Assembly: GCF_002001205.1 (NCBI RefSeq)
Contig: NZ_MUNZ01000097.1
Span: 1 to 46,155, forward strand
Length of the DNA stretch: 46,155 bases
Direction of reading: 5' to 3'
Origin: Hydrogenophaga sp. A37
GTDB taxonomy: Bacteria; Pseudomonadota; Gammaproteobacteria; Burkholderiales; Burkholderiaceae_C
Position 1 is the first letter of the stretch. The number at the start of each line of letters is the position of its first letter. Below are positions 38,411-46,155 of this stretch, piece by piece. A program made the position numbers and the translations under genes. A model generated the notes under the pieces. The model worked only from the letters and a program-made list of their open reading frames with translations. It ran no database searches and was not told the DNA's origin.

Positions 38411-38561
38411 GTCTGTGTCTCAGCGGCTGATGCCGCCTCATCTCATCAGACGATGGTGGATTTGTCCCGATCTTTCTACATTGGAATGCCTAGCACGGCA
38501 TCGAGAAAAGCGCACTGATTGATGTCAAAAACTCTTCCATCCACACCACCTGAACAAGACC

Positions 38562-39893
38562 ATGAGACCAGAAAGCGCGGACCGATTCCTCACCATTGCG
38601 GTTGTCGACACCAACGGCCTGCTGCGGGGCCAGAAGGTGGCCGCCAGCGAGCTGCCCGGCATCCTGGCCAGCGGCATGGGCATGTCGCCGGCCCAGCTGG
38701 CGCTCGACCCCACCGACGTGTTCCTGAGTATGCCCGGCGTCACCGACGGCACGGGTGACTTCCACGACAGCGCCCTGATCGTGGACACCGGCAGTCGGCG
38801 CGCGATTCCCTGGGAAGTGCCCTCCGACCAGGGGCTCTACCTGGCCGAGTTCTCGGGCGACGCACAGGCCTTCTGCCCCCGCAGCGTGCTGCGCAAGGTG
38901 CTTGAGCGCGCCGCGGCCATGGACGTCTTTCCCAAGCTCGGCTACGAGCTGGAGTTCACGCTGTTCAACGAGACCGCCGAGTCCCTGCAGGCCAAGCAGT
39001 TCGACCAGCTGCGCACCGCCACCGCCCACGCCAGCCACGACCTGGTGATCTACCAGGCCGCGCAGTCAGAGTTCTACAACGGCGTGGCCGATTTCTGCGA
39101 GCCGTTGGGCATTCAACTGGCCAAGATGCACGAAGAGATTGGTGGCGGCTTCATGGAAGCCTGCATCGCCGCCAACACGGCCATGGCCGCCGCCGACCAG
39201 GCGGTGCTGTTGAAGAACTTCCTGCGCGTGTTCGCCATGCGCCGCGGCCAGACCATCAGCTTCATGCCGCGCTGGTCGGAGCAGGCCGACAGCCAGTCCA
39301 GCCACATTCACATCTCGCTGCTGGACGGCGCCGGAAAACCCTGCTTCTGGAACGCGGACGCCGATCACCACATGTCCAAGCGCTTCCGCCACTTCATCGC
39401 CGGCGTGCAGCGCTACCTGCCCGATTTCATGCTGATCTTCGCGCCGACGGTGAACAGCTGGCGCCGTTTCGCCGAAGGCACGTTCGCGCCGCCGGCCTTC
39501 ACATGGGGCATCGAGAACCGCACCACCTGCCTGCGCGTGGTGGGGCACAGCCCGTCATCGATCCGGGTGGAGAACCGCCTGCCGTGTGCCGACGCCAACC
39601 ACTACCTGACCGCCGCTGCCAGCATCGCGGCGGGTCTGGCGGGCATGGAGGCCGAGCTGGAGCCCAGTGCCGCCACGGTAGGCAACGGCTACCTGCCCGA
39701 CGCTCGCCACGGCCCGCCATTGCACAAGAACATGCAGGCCGCGATCGCGGCGCTGCGCGGCTCGGCCTGTGCCAAGGACTGGCTGGGCGAGCGGTTTGTC
39801 GAGACCTTCAGCGCCACCCGCGAGGCGCAGTGCAAGTCGTTCGTCGGCAAGTCGCTGATCGACGAACGCCGCCGTTTCTTTGAACTCGGGTGA
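38562..39893 (+). CDS. glutamine-synthetase-like ligase (gamma-glutamylamide synthetase type)
   Basis: A 443-residue GS-superfamily ligase, near the length of PuuA and other type I/III GS-like enzymes and with a short beta-grasp N-domain. Active-site elements are readable: E129/E131 in YELEFTLF, E191/E192 and E199 in MHEEIGGGFMEA, H248/H250 in SHIHISLLDGAGKP, the ATP/glutamate loop NSWRRFAEGTFAPPAFTWG with R320 in ENRTTCLRV, and E337/R339 in RVENRLPCADANHYL (most relatives have NPY). Such enzymes ligate glutamate to an amine (PuuA, IpuC, TdnQ). With an amidotransferase-like hydrolase and P450 genes directly behind it, gamma-glutamylation of a catabolised amine is likely, not nitrogen assimilation. 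Confidence 0.85.
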   Translation: MRPESADRFLTIAVVDTNGLLRGQKVAASELPGILASGMGMSPAQLALDPTDVFLSMPGVTDGTGDFHDSALIVDTGSRRAIPWEVPSDQGLYLAEFSGDAQAFCPRSVLRKVLERAAAMDVFPKLGYELEFTLFNETAESLQAKQFDQLRTATAHASHDLVIYQAAQSEFYNGVADFCEPLGIQLAKMHEEIGGGFMEACIAANTAMAAADQAVLLKNFLRVFAMRRGQTISFMPRWSEQADSQSSHIHISLLDGAGKPCFWNADADHHMSKRFRHFIAGVQRYLPDFMLIFAPTVNSWRRFAEGTFAPPAFTWGIENRTTCLRVVGHSPSSIRVENRLPCADANHYLTAAASIAAGLAGMEAELEPSAATVGNGYLPDARHGPPLHKNMQAAIAALRGSACAKDWLGERFVETFSATREAQCKSFVGKSLIDERRRFFELG

Positions 39894-39900
39894 GGCGGCC

Positions 39901-40647
39901 ATGCTGATCGGCATCCTCGAATGCGGCCAGACCAGTCCCGACTGGATCGAAGAACACGGTGAGATGGCCGCACCGTTTCCACCCTTCCTGCGCGGCGCCG
40001 ATGCGGCGCTGGAATTCAGGGTCTACAAGGCGCACCGCAATCAACTGCCCGCGCACGCGCACGAGTGCGACGCCTGGCTGGTCACCGGCAGTCCGGCCAG
40101 CGTGCACGAGCGTCTTCCCTGGCAGCCCGCGCTGGCGCAGTTTCTGATCGGCGCGGCGCGGCAGCGGCCCGTGGTGGGCATCTGCTACGGCCACCAGCTG
40201 CTGCACGACGCGCTCGGTGGCGTGGTGCAGCGTTCCGGCAAGGGCTGGGGTGTGGGCGTGCAGGACTATCCGCTGCAAGCGGTCCCGGATTGGGCGCCCG
40301 CCGGGCTACTGGACGGCGAGGCCTTTCACCTGATCGCCCTGCACCAGGACCAGGTGACCACGCCGGCCCCGGGCACCCGCATCCTCGCCGGCAACAGCTT
40401 CTGCCCGGTGGGCATCACCACCATTGGCGAGAACGTGTTGACCATCCAGGCCCACCCCGAGATGACCACCCGCCTGGCGCGCGCCATCTACGAATCGCAG
40501 CGCCCGCAGCAGGGCGACGCAGTGACAGACGCCGCCGTTCAGAGCCTGCAGACCCGCATCGACAGCCGGCCCGCGGCGCACTGGGTGCTGGCCTTTGTGC
40601 GCCACCGCCTCGCCAGCCTCGCGTCCAACGCCCACCCCGCATCCTGA
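39901..40647 (+). CDS. class I glutamine-amidotransferase-like hydrolase
   Basis: A 248-residue stand-alone class I GATase fold. The nucleophile elbow is VVGICYGHQLLHDALGG (Cys in GICYGHQ) and the His-Glu of the triad are in IQAHPEMTTRLA. It resembles GMP-synthase-like amidotransferase proteins and the TdnT/AtdA2-like proteins of aniline clusters, which hydrolyse the gamma-glutamyl amide. The ATG at 39901 is 7 bases after the GS-like stop; an in-frame TTG at 39880 is less likely. It may release the amine or oxidation product from its glutamyl carrier or prevent build-up of the conjugate. Next gene is P450, 11 bases on. Confidence 0.85.
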   Translation: MLIGILECGQTSPDWIEEHGEMAAPFPPFLRGADAALEFRVYKAHRNQLPAHAHECDAWLVTGSPASVHERLPWQPALAQFLIGAARQRPVVGICYGHQLLHDALGGVVQRSGKGWGVGVQDYPLQAVPDWAPAGLLDGEAFHLIALHQDQVTTPAPGTRILAGNSFCPVGITTIGENVLTIQAHPEMTTRLARAIYESQRPQQGDAVTDAAVQSLQTRIDSRPAAHWVLAFVRHRLASLASNAHPAS

Positions 40648-40658
40648 AGGGAACCCCC

Positions 40659-41924
40659 ATGACCTCACTCACGATCAACCGACCGACCACCCAGGTCGAC
40701 CTCACCGACCCAGGCGTCTGGCACCAGGCCGTTCCCGCCGAGGAGTTCACGCGCCTGCGCCGCGAATCGCCCGTGGCTTGGAATGAACGCACCGACGGCC
40801 ACAAGGGCTTCTGGGCCGTGACCCGCTACGACGACATCGTCGCGGTGTCGGGCAACACCGGCGTGTTCTCTTCCCGCAACGGCGTGATCAGCCTGGACGA
40901 CTTTGACGATCAGCAGAACGACGCGCGCCGCACGCTGCTGGAGATGGACGCGCCCCAGCACCCCAAGATGCGCATGGTCACCGTGCCGGGCTTCATGCCG
41001 CGGGCGGTGGCGGCGCTGGAGGCTTCGGTGCGTTGCACCACCACGCGCCTGCTCGATGCGGTCCTGCAGTCACCGGAGGTGGACGTGGTGGAGGTGCTGG
41101 CCAAACAGCTGCCGATCTTCACGCTGTGCCGCCTGCTCGGCATCCCTGAAGACCGCCGTGACGACATGATCCGCTGGAGCGACCAGCTGGTGGGCTCGGA
41201 CGACCCCGACTTCATCGACCCGGCCGTGGCCGCGGTCCCGGAGGCCGAGCGGCGCCTGCTGCCGTTCGGGCACCCGGCCTCGCTGCAGGCTTTCGAGCTG
41301 GGCCTGCAACTGGCGCAGGAGCGGCGGCACCAGGGCACGGACGACATCGTCACGCGGCTTGCGCTGGGCACCTGCGACGGCCGGCCGCTGTCCGACGCCG
41401 AGTTCTGCAACTACTTCCTGATGCTGGTGGTGGCCGGCAACGAAACCACGCGGCACTCCATTTCCCACGGCATCAAGGCCTTCTGCGACTTTCCGGACCA
41501 GTGGGCGCGCTTCCGCTCGGGCGGGGTCGATGCGCGGGTGGCTGCCGACGAGATCTTCCGTTGGGCCAGCCCGGTGCATTTCGTGCGCCGCATCGCCACC
41601 GCCGACACGGAGCTGGCGGGCGCGCAGATCGCCCGCGGCGACAAGGTGGCCATGTACTACGCCTCGGGCAACCGGGACGAGGCGCACTTCGATGCGCCGC
41701 ACAGCTTCCGGATCGACCGCACACCCAACCAGCACATGGCCTTCGGTCGTGGCGGGCCGCACTTCTGCCTGGGCACGCACGTGGCCAAGCTGCAGGTGAG
41801 CGTGCTGCTGGAAGAGATGGCGAAACGGGTGGCGTCCATGTCGCTCACCGGGCCGGCCGACCGCCTGCGCAGCAACCACGTGCACGGCATCAAGCGCCTG
41901 CCGGTCGCCTTCACATCCGCCTGA
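40659..41924 (+). CDS. cytochrome P450
   Basis: A 421-residue soluble bacterial P450. The I-helix has LMLVVAGNETTRHSISHG (259-264 A-G-N-E-T-T), the K-helix ExxR is E298-I-F-R301, and the heme-thiolate loop is FGRGGPHFCLGTHVAKLQ with Cys370. The start of helix C, EMDAPQHPKMR, is also typical. The I-helix has the threonine that activates oxygen, so it is likely catalytic. No membrane anchor is seen. In-operon with its electron donors (reductase 7 bases after, then ferredoxin), it forms a class I three-component system. It probably hydroxylates or N-dealkylates a small amine or its gamma-glutamyl conjugate; CYP family assignment needs alignment. Confidence 0.92.
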   Translation: MTSLTINRPTTQVDLTDPGVWHQAVPAEEFTRLRRESPVAWNERTDGHKGFWAVTRYDDIVAVSGNTGVFSSRNGVISLDDFDDQQNDARRTLLEMDAPQHPKMRMVTVPGFMPRAVAALEASVRCTTTRLLDAVLQSPEVDVVEVLAKQLPIFTLCRLLGIPEDRRDDMIRWSDQLVGSDDPDFIDPAVAAVPEAERRLLPFGHPASLQAFELGLQLAQERRHQGTDDIVTRLALGTCDGRPLSDAEFCNYFLMLVVAGNETTRHSISHGIKAFCDFPDQWARFRSGGVDARVAADEIFRWASPVHFVRRIATADTELAGAQIARGDKVAMYYASGNRDEAHFDAPHSFRIDRTPNQHMAFGRGGPHFCLGTHVAKLQVSVLLEEMAKRVASMSLTGPADRLRSNHVHGIKRLPVAFTSA

Positions 41925-41931
41925 GGCCACC

Positions 41932-43182
41932 ATGCGCACACCTCATGCCGTCATTCTGGGAGCCGGACACGCCGCGGCGCAGCTGGCGACCAGCCTGCGC
42001 CAGCAAGGCTGGCAGGGCGACATCACCCTGGTGGGCGAAGAGCCGGTGCTGCCCTACCAGCGCCCGCCGCTGTCCAAGGCCTACCTGGCGGGCCAGATGA
42101 GCCCCGAACAGATGCTGATCAAGAACGCCGCGGCCTACGAGAAGGCGGGCGTGAGACTGCGCCTGGGCGTGCGGGCCCTGCGCATCGACCGGGCACAACA
42201 GCAGGTGCGCCTGAGCACCGGCGAGGTGCTGGACTACAGCGCCCTGGCCCTTACGCTGGGCGCGCGCGTGCGAGAGCTCTCGGCGCCGGGCGCCCAGCTG
42301 CCGGGGGTCTTCCACCTGCGCACCATCGCCGACCTGGACCGCATCAAGGCCCATGCCGCCGCGGGGGGGTGCCGGCGCGCGGTGATCGTGGGCGGGGGCT
42401 ACATCGGGCTCGAAACCGCTGCCGGGCTGCGCCATCTGGGCCTGTCGGTGAGCCTGCTCGAAGCCATGCCAAGGTTGCTGCAGCGCGTCACCAGCGCCGA
42501 GGTCTCGGACTTCTACCACCGCGTGCACACCGAAGAGGGGGTGGACATCCGTTGCGACAAGAGCGTGCAGCGCATCCTCGGCGAAACCGCGGTCACGGCG
42601 GTGCAGTGCGAGGACGGCGAGACCTTGCCGGCCGATCTGGTGATCGTCGGCATCGGCGTGCTGCCCAATCTGGAGCTGGCCGATGCGGCGGGGCTGGTCG
42701 TTGGCCACGGTATCCGCGTCAACGCATTCGCCCAGACCAGCGATCCGCAGATCGTTGCGGCCGGCGACTGCACCGAGTTCTTCAGCGAAGCCCATGGCCG
42801 ATTGCTGCGGCTGGAGTCGGTGCCGCACGCCATGGCCCAGGCCAGTTGCGCCGCGGCCACGCTGTGCGGCAAGCCCGTGCCCTACCAGGCGCAGCCGTGG
42901 TTCTGGTCCGACCAGTACGACCTCAAGCTGCAGATGGCCGGACTCTCGCAAGGCCACGAGCAGGCCGTGGTCCGCGGCGACAGCCGCCAGGGCCGCAGCT
43001 TTTCGGTGTTCTACCTTGCGGGCGGTCGCGTGTTGGCCGTCGACTGCGTCAACCGACCCAAAGACTTCATGCTGGGCAAGAAGCTGATGGCTGCCTCCGC
43101 AGAGGTGTCTCCTGATGCGCTGGCCGACGAATCGCAGGAGCTCGGCCGCTGGCTCTCAACAACCGAAACACACACACCATGA
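41932..43182 (+). CDS. NAD(P)H-dependent ferredoxin reductase (putidaredoxin reductase type)
   Basis: A 416-residue FAD-containing pyridine-nucleotide-disulfide-family ferredoxin reductase. The FAD loop is VILGAGHAAAQLATSLRQQG near the N-terminus, then LPYQRPPLSKAYL; the NAD(P)H loop is AVIVGGGYIGLETAAGLRHL; the second FAD region is VAAGDCTEF. The C-terminal domain ending in NRPKDFMLGKKLMA is typical of putidaredoxin/terpredoxin reductases. It passes electrons from NAD(P)H to the ferredoxin, encoded next with a 4-base overlap (ATGA), and hence to the P450. Confidence 0.92.
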   Translation: MRTPHAVILGAGHAAAQLATSLRQQGWQGDITLVGEEPVLPYQRPPLSKAYLAGQMSPEQMLIKNAAAYEKAGVRLRLGVRALRIDRAQQQVRLSTGEVLDYSALALTLGARVRELSAPGAQLPGVFHLRTIADLDRIKAHAAAGGCRRAVIVGGGYIGLETAAGLRHLGLSVSLLEAMPRLLQRVTSAEVSDFYHRVHTEEGVDIRCDKSVQRILGETAVTAVQCEDGETLPADLVIVGIGVLPNLELADAAGLVVGHGIRVNAFAQTSDPQIVAAGDCTEFFSEAHGRLLRLESVPHAMAQASCAAATLCGKPVPYQAQPWFWSDQYDLKLQMAGLSQGHEQAVVRGDSRQGRSFSVFYLAGGRVLAVDCVNRPKDFMLGKKLMAASAEVSPDALADESQELGRWLSTTETHTP

Positions 43183-43499
43183 TCAACATCACTTTCATCG
43201 ACCACCTGCAGCAGGCCACCCGTGTGCAGGCCGACGTCGGCGCCTCCCTGATGCAGGCGGCCGTGGACAACAACATGGCCGGCGTGGTCGGGGAGTGCGG
43301 GGGCTTCGGTTCCTGCGCCACCTGCGTCTGCCAGGTCGACGCGTCCTGGGTGGACCGGCTCCCGCCGCCCGAAGCCATGGAGAGCGCGATGCTGGAGTCT
43401 GTGGCGGCCGACCTCCCGAACAGCCGCCTGTGTTGTCAAATCACCTTGAATGCGGATCTGGCGGGCCTGACGGTGCACCTGCCCGAGAGCCAGTACTGA
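43179..43499 (+). CDS. [2Fe-2S] ferredoxin of the putidaredoxin/adrenodoxin type
   Basis: A 106-residue ferredoxin. The four cluster cysteines are C40, C46, C49 in GECGGFGSCATCVCQV (C-x5-C-x2-C) and C86 in NSRLCCQITL; C51 and C85 are extra. The spacing and terminal LPESQY match the putidaredoxin type that feeds bacterial class I P450s. The ATG overlaps the reductase stop. It completes the electron chain encoded by the operon. Confidence 0.93.
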   Translation: MINITFIDHLQQATRVQADVGASLMQAAVDNNMAGVVGECGGFGSCATCVCQVDASWVDRLPPPEAMESAMLESVAADLPNSRLCCQITLNADLAGLTVHLPESQY

Positions 43500-43573
43500 G
43501 CGGCTGGGGGCCTGGCGATCACAGCCAGCGGTGGCGACAGATCCGTGCGCAGACACACCACTGATCGGGCAGG

Positions 43574-44278
43574 ATGATGGCGACCTCGGATGTCTCGGAC
43601 GATTTCAAGCGGGCCCTGTTTGCCCTGGTTCACCGGCTGATGCCGGTGGACGGCATCCGGTTTTTCATCTACGTGCCCTGGGCGCAGCTGCAGCAGGACA
43701 GCGCGTCACACGCGCACCTGGACACCATGCTGCGCCAGTACGCCGAGACCTACTGGGCACTGGACCCGATGCACCCCTCGCGCTTCGAGGACCAGGACAC
43801 GGTGGTGGTGTCCAACACCATGCTGATGTCCGACGCTGAATGGCGCCAGAGCGAAATCTTCACCGGCTTCTACCAGCCCAACGGCCACTTCCACAACTGC
43901 GACGTGTTCTTCAAGCAGCAGGGCCGCATCGTGGCAGTGCTGTCGCTGGTGCGGCGCGATCCGGCGAAGCCGTTCACCCCGGCCGAGGTGGCGAGCCTCA
44001 ACCAGGTCCAGCCGTTTGTGGAGTACAGCCTGGGCGCCATCCACGTTGCCAGCCGCGTCATCAGCCGGACCAGCCTGTCGGCGCGCTTTCACCTGACGGC
44101 CCGGGAGCTGGACGTGGTGGAGATTGCCGTCACCGGCATCAGCAACAAGGCGCTGTGCAGGCACCTGGGCATCTCGCTGCCCACGCTGCGCAGCCATGTG
44201 CAGAACATCTACACCAAGGTCGGGGTTCGATCAAATTCGGAGCTGATCGCCACGCTGGCGCCCATCCAGTTCAGCTAG
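43574..44278 (+). CDS. LuxR-type transcriptional regulator
   Basis: A 234-residue regulator with a GAF-like N-terminal sensing domain (about 10-160: FKRALFALVHRLMPVDGIRF) and a C-terminal LuxR helix-turn-helix (HLTARELDVVEIAVTGISNK, then LGISLPTLRSHVQNIYTKVG). The N-domain does not show the autoinducer-binding Trp/Tyr/Asp pattern of LuxR/TraR; it may sense a pathway metabolite. It is co-directional with and 74 bases after the ferredoxin gene. Convergent with the acetyltransferase gene. It probably controls the GS/P450 operon; ATG 43574 or the next codon 43577 could be used. Confidence 0.85.
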   Translation: MMATSDVSDDFKRALFALVHRLMPVDGIRFFIYVPWAQLQQDSASHAHLDTMLRQYAETYWALDPMHPSRFEDQDTVVVSNTMLMSDAEWRQSEIFTGFYQPNGHFHNCDVFFKQQGRIVAVLSLVRRDPAKPFTPAEVASLNQVQPFVEYSLGAIHVASRVISRTSLSARFHLTARELDVVEIAVTGISNKALCRHLGISLPTLRSHVQNIYTKVGVRSNSELIATLAPIQFS

Positions 44279-44285
44279 GGTCTGT

Positions 44286-44753
44286 TCACACTTCTGGCGC
44301 TGTGCCAGGGATTTTGCTGTAGTCGTAGAACATATCGCCGCGAATCCAGCCAGCAGCCTCATACACGGATTGCGCGGCCCGATTGGTTTTTGCGGTTCGC
44401 AAATCCATGCGCAGAGCACCGTTCTCGGCTGCATGGCGCTCTGCCGCTGCCAGCAGCGCACCACCTGCGCCGCATTTGCGCGCCTCGGGCTGAACGAACA
44501 TGTCATACAACACGAGGATGGGTCCAGCGAAGACGGAGCAGAAGCTGGGATAGAGCTGGCAGAACCCAATGGTTGCCAAATCGTTGTGTGCAACAAGGAT
44601 CACCGATTCCCGGTTTGTCAGCCGTGCTCGGATGTACCCTGTCGCGCACTGGAGGTCTGGCTTCATCCCATAGAACTGCCGATAGGCGTCGAACATGGTG
44701 CCCACAGCATCAATGTCTTCAAGCTGACCGTATCGGGTTTGAATGTTGTTCAT
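44286..44753 (-). CDS. GNAT-family N-acetyltransferase
   Basis: A 155-residue GNAT acetyltransferase. The acetyl-CoA binding region is LYDMFVQPEARKCGAGGALL (motif A, R/Q-x-x-G-x-G/A-like as RKCGAGG), followed by AAERHAAENGALRMDL and the motif B-like AKTNRAAQSVYEAAGW. Substrate unknown; such proteins acetylate amines, antibiotics or peptide N-termini. An ATG at 44783 would add 10 residues; ATG 44753 gives the usual start MNNIQTRYG. Not obviously linked to the neighbouring operon. Its first base of stop lies 8 bases from the end of the LuxR gene. Confidence 0.85.
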   Translation of the reverse strand: MNNIQTRYGQLEDIDAVGTMFDAYRQFYGMKPDLQCATGYIRARLTNRESVILVAHNDLATIGFCQLYPSFCSVFAGPILVLYDMFVQPEARKCGAGGALLAAAERHAAENGALRMDLRTAKTNRAAQSVYEAAGWIRGDMFYDYSKIPGTAPEV

Positions 44754-44899
44754 GGGGGCTTCTTTTTTGAGTTGTGTGGCCAATTACAGTGAACGGATTC
44801 AATTGGCAACGAAGCAGAGCGGTTGTGGCTGGCGCACCATGCCCATGCGAAGCGACCGAGGAATCACATCGATGAGTTCTCGGCCACGACGCGTTCCGC

Positions 44900-45541
44900 T
44901 CACACGATGGCCAGAACGTCTTCCACTGGGCGGCGTGGCTTGCGCGGCCAGTTGCCTGGCGCGGGACGGCCGATCGCCACCAGCATGACGGGGAGTTCGG
45001 TCGCTCCGATGCCGAACTCGGCGCTGACGGCCGCTGCGTCGAATCCGCCCATCGGGGCGCTGGCCAGTCCCAGGGCCTGCGCGGCCGTCATCAGGGTCAT
45101 GGCCGCCAGCGCGCCCGAGCGGATCGCCTCGTCGCGCTGCTTCACCGGCTTGTCGTGCATGCCCCGGTGGGTGTCGTTCGCCCACGCCTCCAGATCCTCC
45201 GGCCCCATGTGGCCTGCATCGACCAGGGGCTGGAGGTTGGCTCGGATGCGCTCATGACCGTTGAGGGTTCCGATGACGATGACCGTCACGGCGGCGTCGG
45301 CCACCTGCTGCTGGCCATAGGCCAACTGGCACAACTTTTCCTTGCCCGCGGCTGACTTGACCGCAATGAAGCGCCAGTTCTGCAGGTGGTAGGCACTGGG
45401 CGCTTCGCAGGCGTAGGCGATGAGGTCGGCGACCAGGTCGTCGTCGATCTCGAAGGCTGGGTTGAAGTGGCTGGTGGAGACGCGCGCGCGGATCAGTTTC
45501 AGCGCTTCGGTGCAGGGGTCGAGTGGGAGGGGCATGCTCAT
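44900..45541 (-). CDS. nitroreductase-family flavoprotein
   Basis: A 213-residue nitroreductase/NfsB-like FMN protein. It has VSTSHFNPAFEIDDDLV, RARVS for the FMN-phosphate arginine near the start, EAPSAYHLQNWRFIAVK (the typical APS-x-x-x-x-Q-P/N-W), then GALAAMTLMTAAQALGLASA and the glycine-rich PMGGFD. These use NAD(P)H to reduce nitroaromatics or quinones; physiological substrates often remain unknown. It begins 2 bases after the cytochrome b561 stop, so both are co-transcribed, and ends at 44900 in a short gap of 146 bases before the acetyltransferase start. Confidence 0.85.
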   Translation of the reverse strand: MSMPLPLDPCTEALKLIRARVSTSHFNPAFEIDDDLVADLIAYACEAPSAYHLQNWRFIAVKSAAGKEKLCQLAYGQQQVADAAVTVIVIGTLNGHERIRANLQPLVDAGHMGPEDLEAWANDTHRGMHDKPVKQRDEAIRSGALAAMTLMTAAQALGLASAPMGGFDAAAVSAEFGIGATELPVMLVAIGRPAPGNWPRKPRRPVEDVLAIV

Positions 45542-45542
45542 C

Positions 45543-46088
45543 TCACAGCATCCGCTTCAGCACATCGTTGTCGGGGTTGCTGTCGAAGAAGCGGTGCTTG
45601 ATGACTCCGGCCAGGTGCAGCACCACCACCGCGAGCAGGGTGTAGGCCAGGATGGCGTGCAGCCAGTCGGCGGCTTCGTAGACAGCCTCGTTTTTCGGGA
45701 ACAGCTCCGGCACGTGGATACCGAAGAAGGTGACGCCGTCGCTGTACTCGAAGGTGCTCGACAGGGTGTAGCCCGTGATGGGGAGCATCACGATAAGGGC
45801 GTAGATGGCCCAGTGGGCCGCGTGGGCCAGCTTGCGGTCGAAGGCGGGCAGGGTCGCTGGCAGCTCGGGCGGCACGTAGCGCAGCCGGTTGCTCAGGCGG
45901 ATGAAGATGAAGAGGAAGGCCAGCAGGCCGAAGGACTTGTGCCACCAGTACAGCTGACTGGCGAGGGGCTCTCGGGTCTCGTCGTAGGGCGTCATGTACC
46001 AACCGCCAAAGATCTGGCCGAGGATGAGGATGGCCATCAGCCAGTGGAGCACACGCATGCTCGTGGGGTACTTGTCGTGATTGTTCAT
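45543..46088 (-). CDS. cytochrome b561 family membrane protein
   Basis: A 181-residue di-heme cytochrome b of the YodB/CybB type with four membrane helices. Heme-binding histidines are seen as RVLHWLMAILI (helix 1, His15), WWHKSFGLLAFLF (helix 2), LAHAAHWAIYAL (helix 3) and WLHAILAYTLLAVVVLHLAG (helix 4). These proteins move electrons between the quinone pool and periplasmic acceptors, for example superoxide. Length matches the family. The ATG at 46088 follows an AGGAGAACT-like sequence. First gene of a two-gene operon with the nitroreductase; upstream promoter lies outside or at the window edge. Confidence 0.9.
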   Translation of the reverse strand: MNNHDKYPTSMRVLHWLMAILILGQIFGGWYMTPYDETREPLASQLYWWHKSFGLLAFLFIFIRLSNRLRYVPPELPATLPAFDRKLAHAAHWAIYALIVMLPITGYTLSSTFEYSDGVTFFGIHVPELFPKNEAVYEAADWLHAILAYTLLAVVVLHLAGVIKHRFFDSNPDNDVLKRML

Positions 46089-46155
46089 GTTCAGTTCTCC
46101 TGCGGTCGGTGGTGGGGTGGTCGGTGGGTGGAAGGTGAGAGAAAGCGGGTCAGGG

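Overview
The window is high-GC DNA (GC-rich third codon positions throughout the real genes) and reads as a chromosome segment of a betaproteobacterium, most likely Burkholderiales/Comamonadaceae. The grounds are the protein styles (Bug-type solute receptors, an atpE-like protein close to the betaproteobacterial form, MhpA-like hydroxylase) and GC-rich dispersed repeats of a kind I associate with that family. No rRNA or tRNA gene was seen.

Layout. (1) 1-5.8 kb is an accessory, decayed region: the C-terminal end of an IS630-type transposase abutting a broken serine recombinase, a hipBA-like pair whose HipA kinase has lost several active-site residues, a remnant of a second HipA tail, a methyltransferase and an unrecognised broken gene. 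(2) 5.87-17.16 kb is a nucleoside uptake and catabolism block: adenosine deaminase on the minus strand, divergent from a plus-strand operon for a BMP-type nucleoside ABC importer, cytidine deaminase, purine nucleoside phosphorylase, deoxyribose-phosphate aldolase, a lipoprotein 5'-nucleotidase and thymidine phosphorylase. Together these would strip phosphate outside the cytoplasm, import nucleosides, deaminate and phosphorolyse them, and feed deoxyribose-phosphate into central metabolism. (3) 17.2-19.4 kb is a patchwork: an inverted fragment of the methyltransferase, an integron-like cassette carrying an HD-domain nucleotidase-like protein, an orphan F0 c-subunit gene translationally coupled to a Rossmann-like gene, and the second copy of a 91-bp direct repeat whose first copy lies at 3.74 kb. 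The two copies bracket the nucleoside block.

(4) 19.5-35.3 kb is a catabolic cluster probably for an aromatic or polyphenolic compound: a divergent IclR regulator, then TPP-dependent lyase, atypical SDR, an intracellular seven-Asp-box propeller, VOC ring-cleavage-type dioxygenase, AA_synth family protein, alpha/beta hydrolase, NIPSNAP protein, MhpA-like flavin hydroxylase, Bug receptor, three aldehyde dehydrogenases, an AraC regulator and a convergent outer-membrane protein. Hydroxylation, ring opening, C-C hydrolysis, decarboxylation/lyase and aldehyde oxidation can all be supplied by this set; the substrate cannot be read from sequence.

(5) 35.4-44.3 kb holds an orphan branched-chain-amino-acid-type binding protein divergent from an APC amine/amino acid permease, then a tight operon of glutamine-synthetase-like ligase, class I glutamine-amidotransferase-like hydrolase, cytochrome P450, ferredoxin reductase and [2Fe-2S] ferredoxin, closed by a LuxR-type regulator. 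This looks like an amine catabolic system in which a gamma-glutamylated amine is oxidised by a complete three-component P450, and is the best candidate here for an undescribed system. (6) 44.3-46.1 kb holds ordinary genes: a GNAT acetyltransferase and a cytochrome b561/nitroreductase pair.

All assignments are from reading motifs and gene order; no database search was run.
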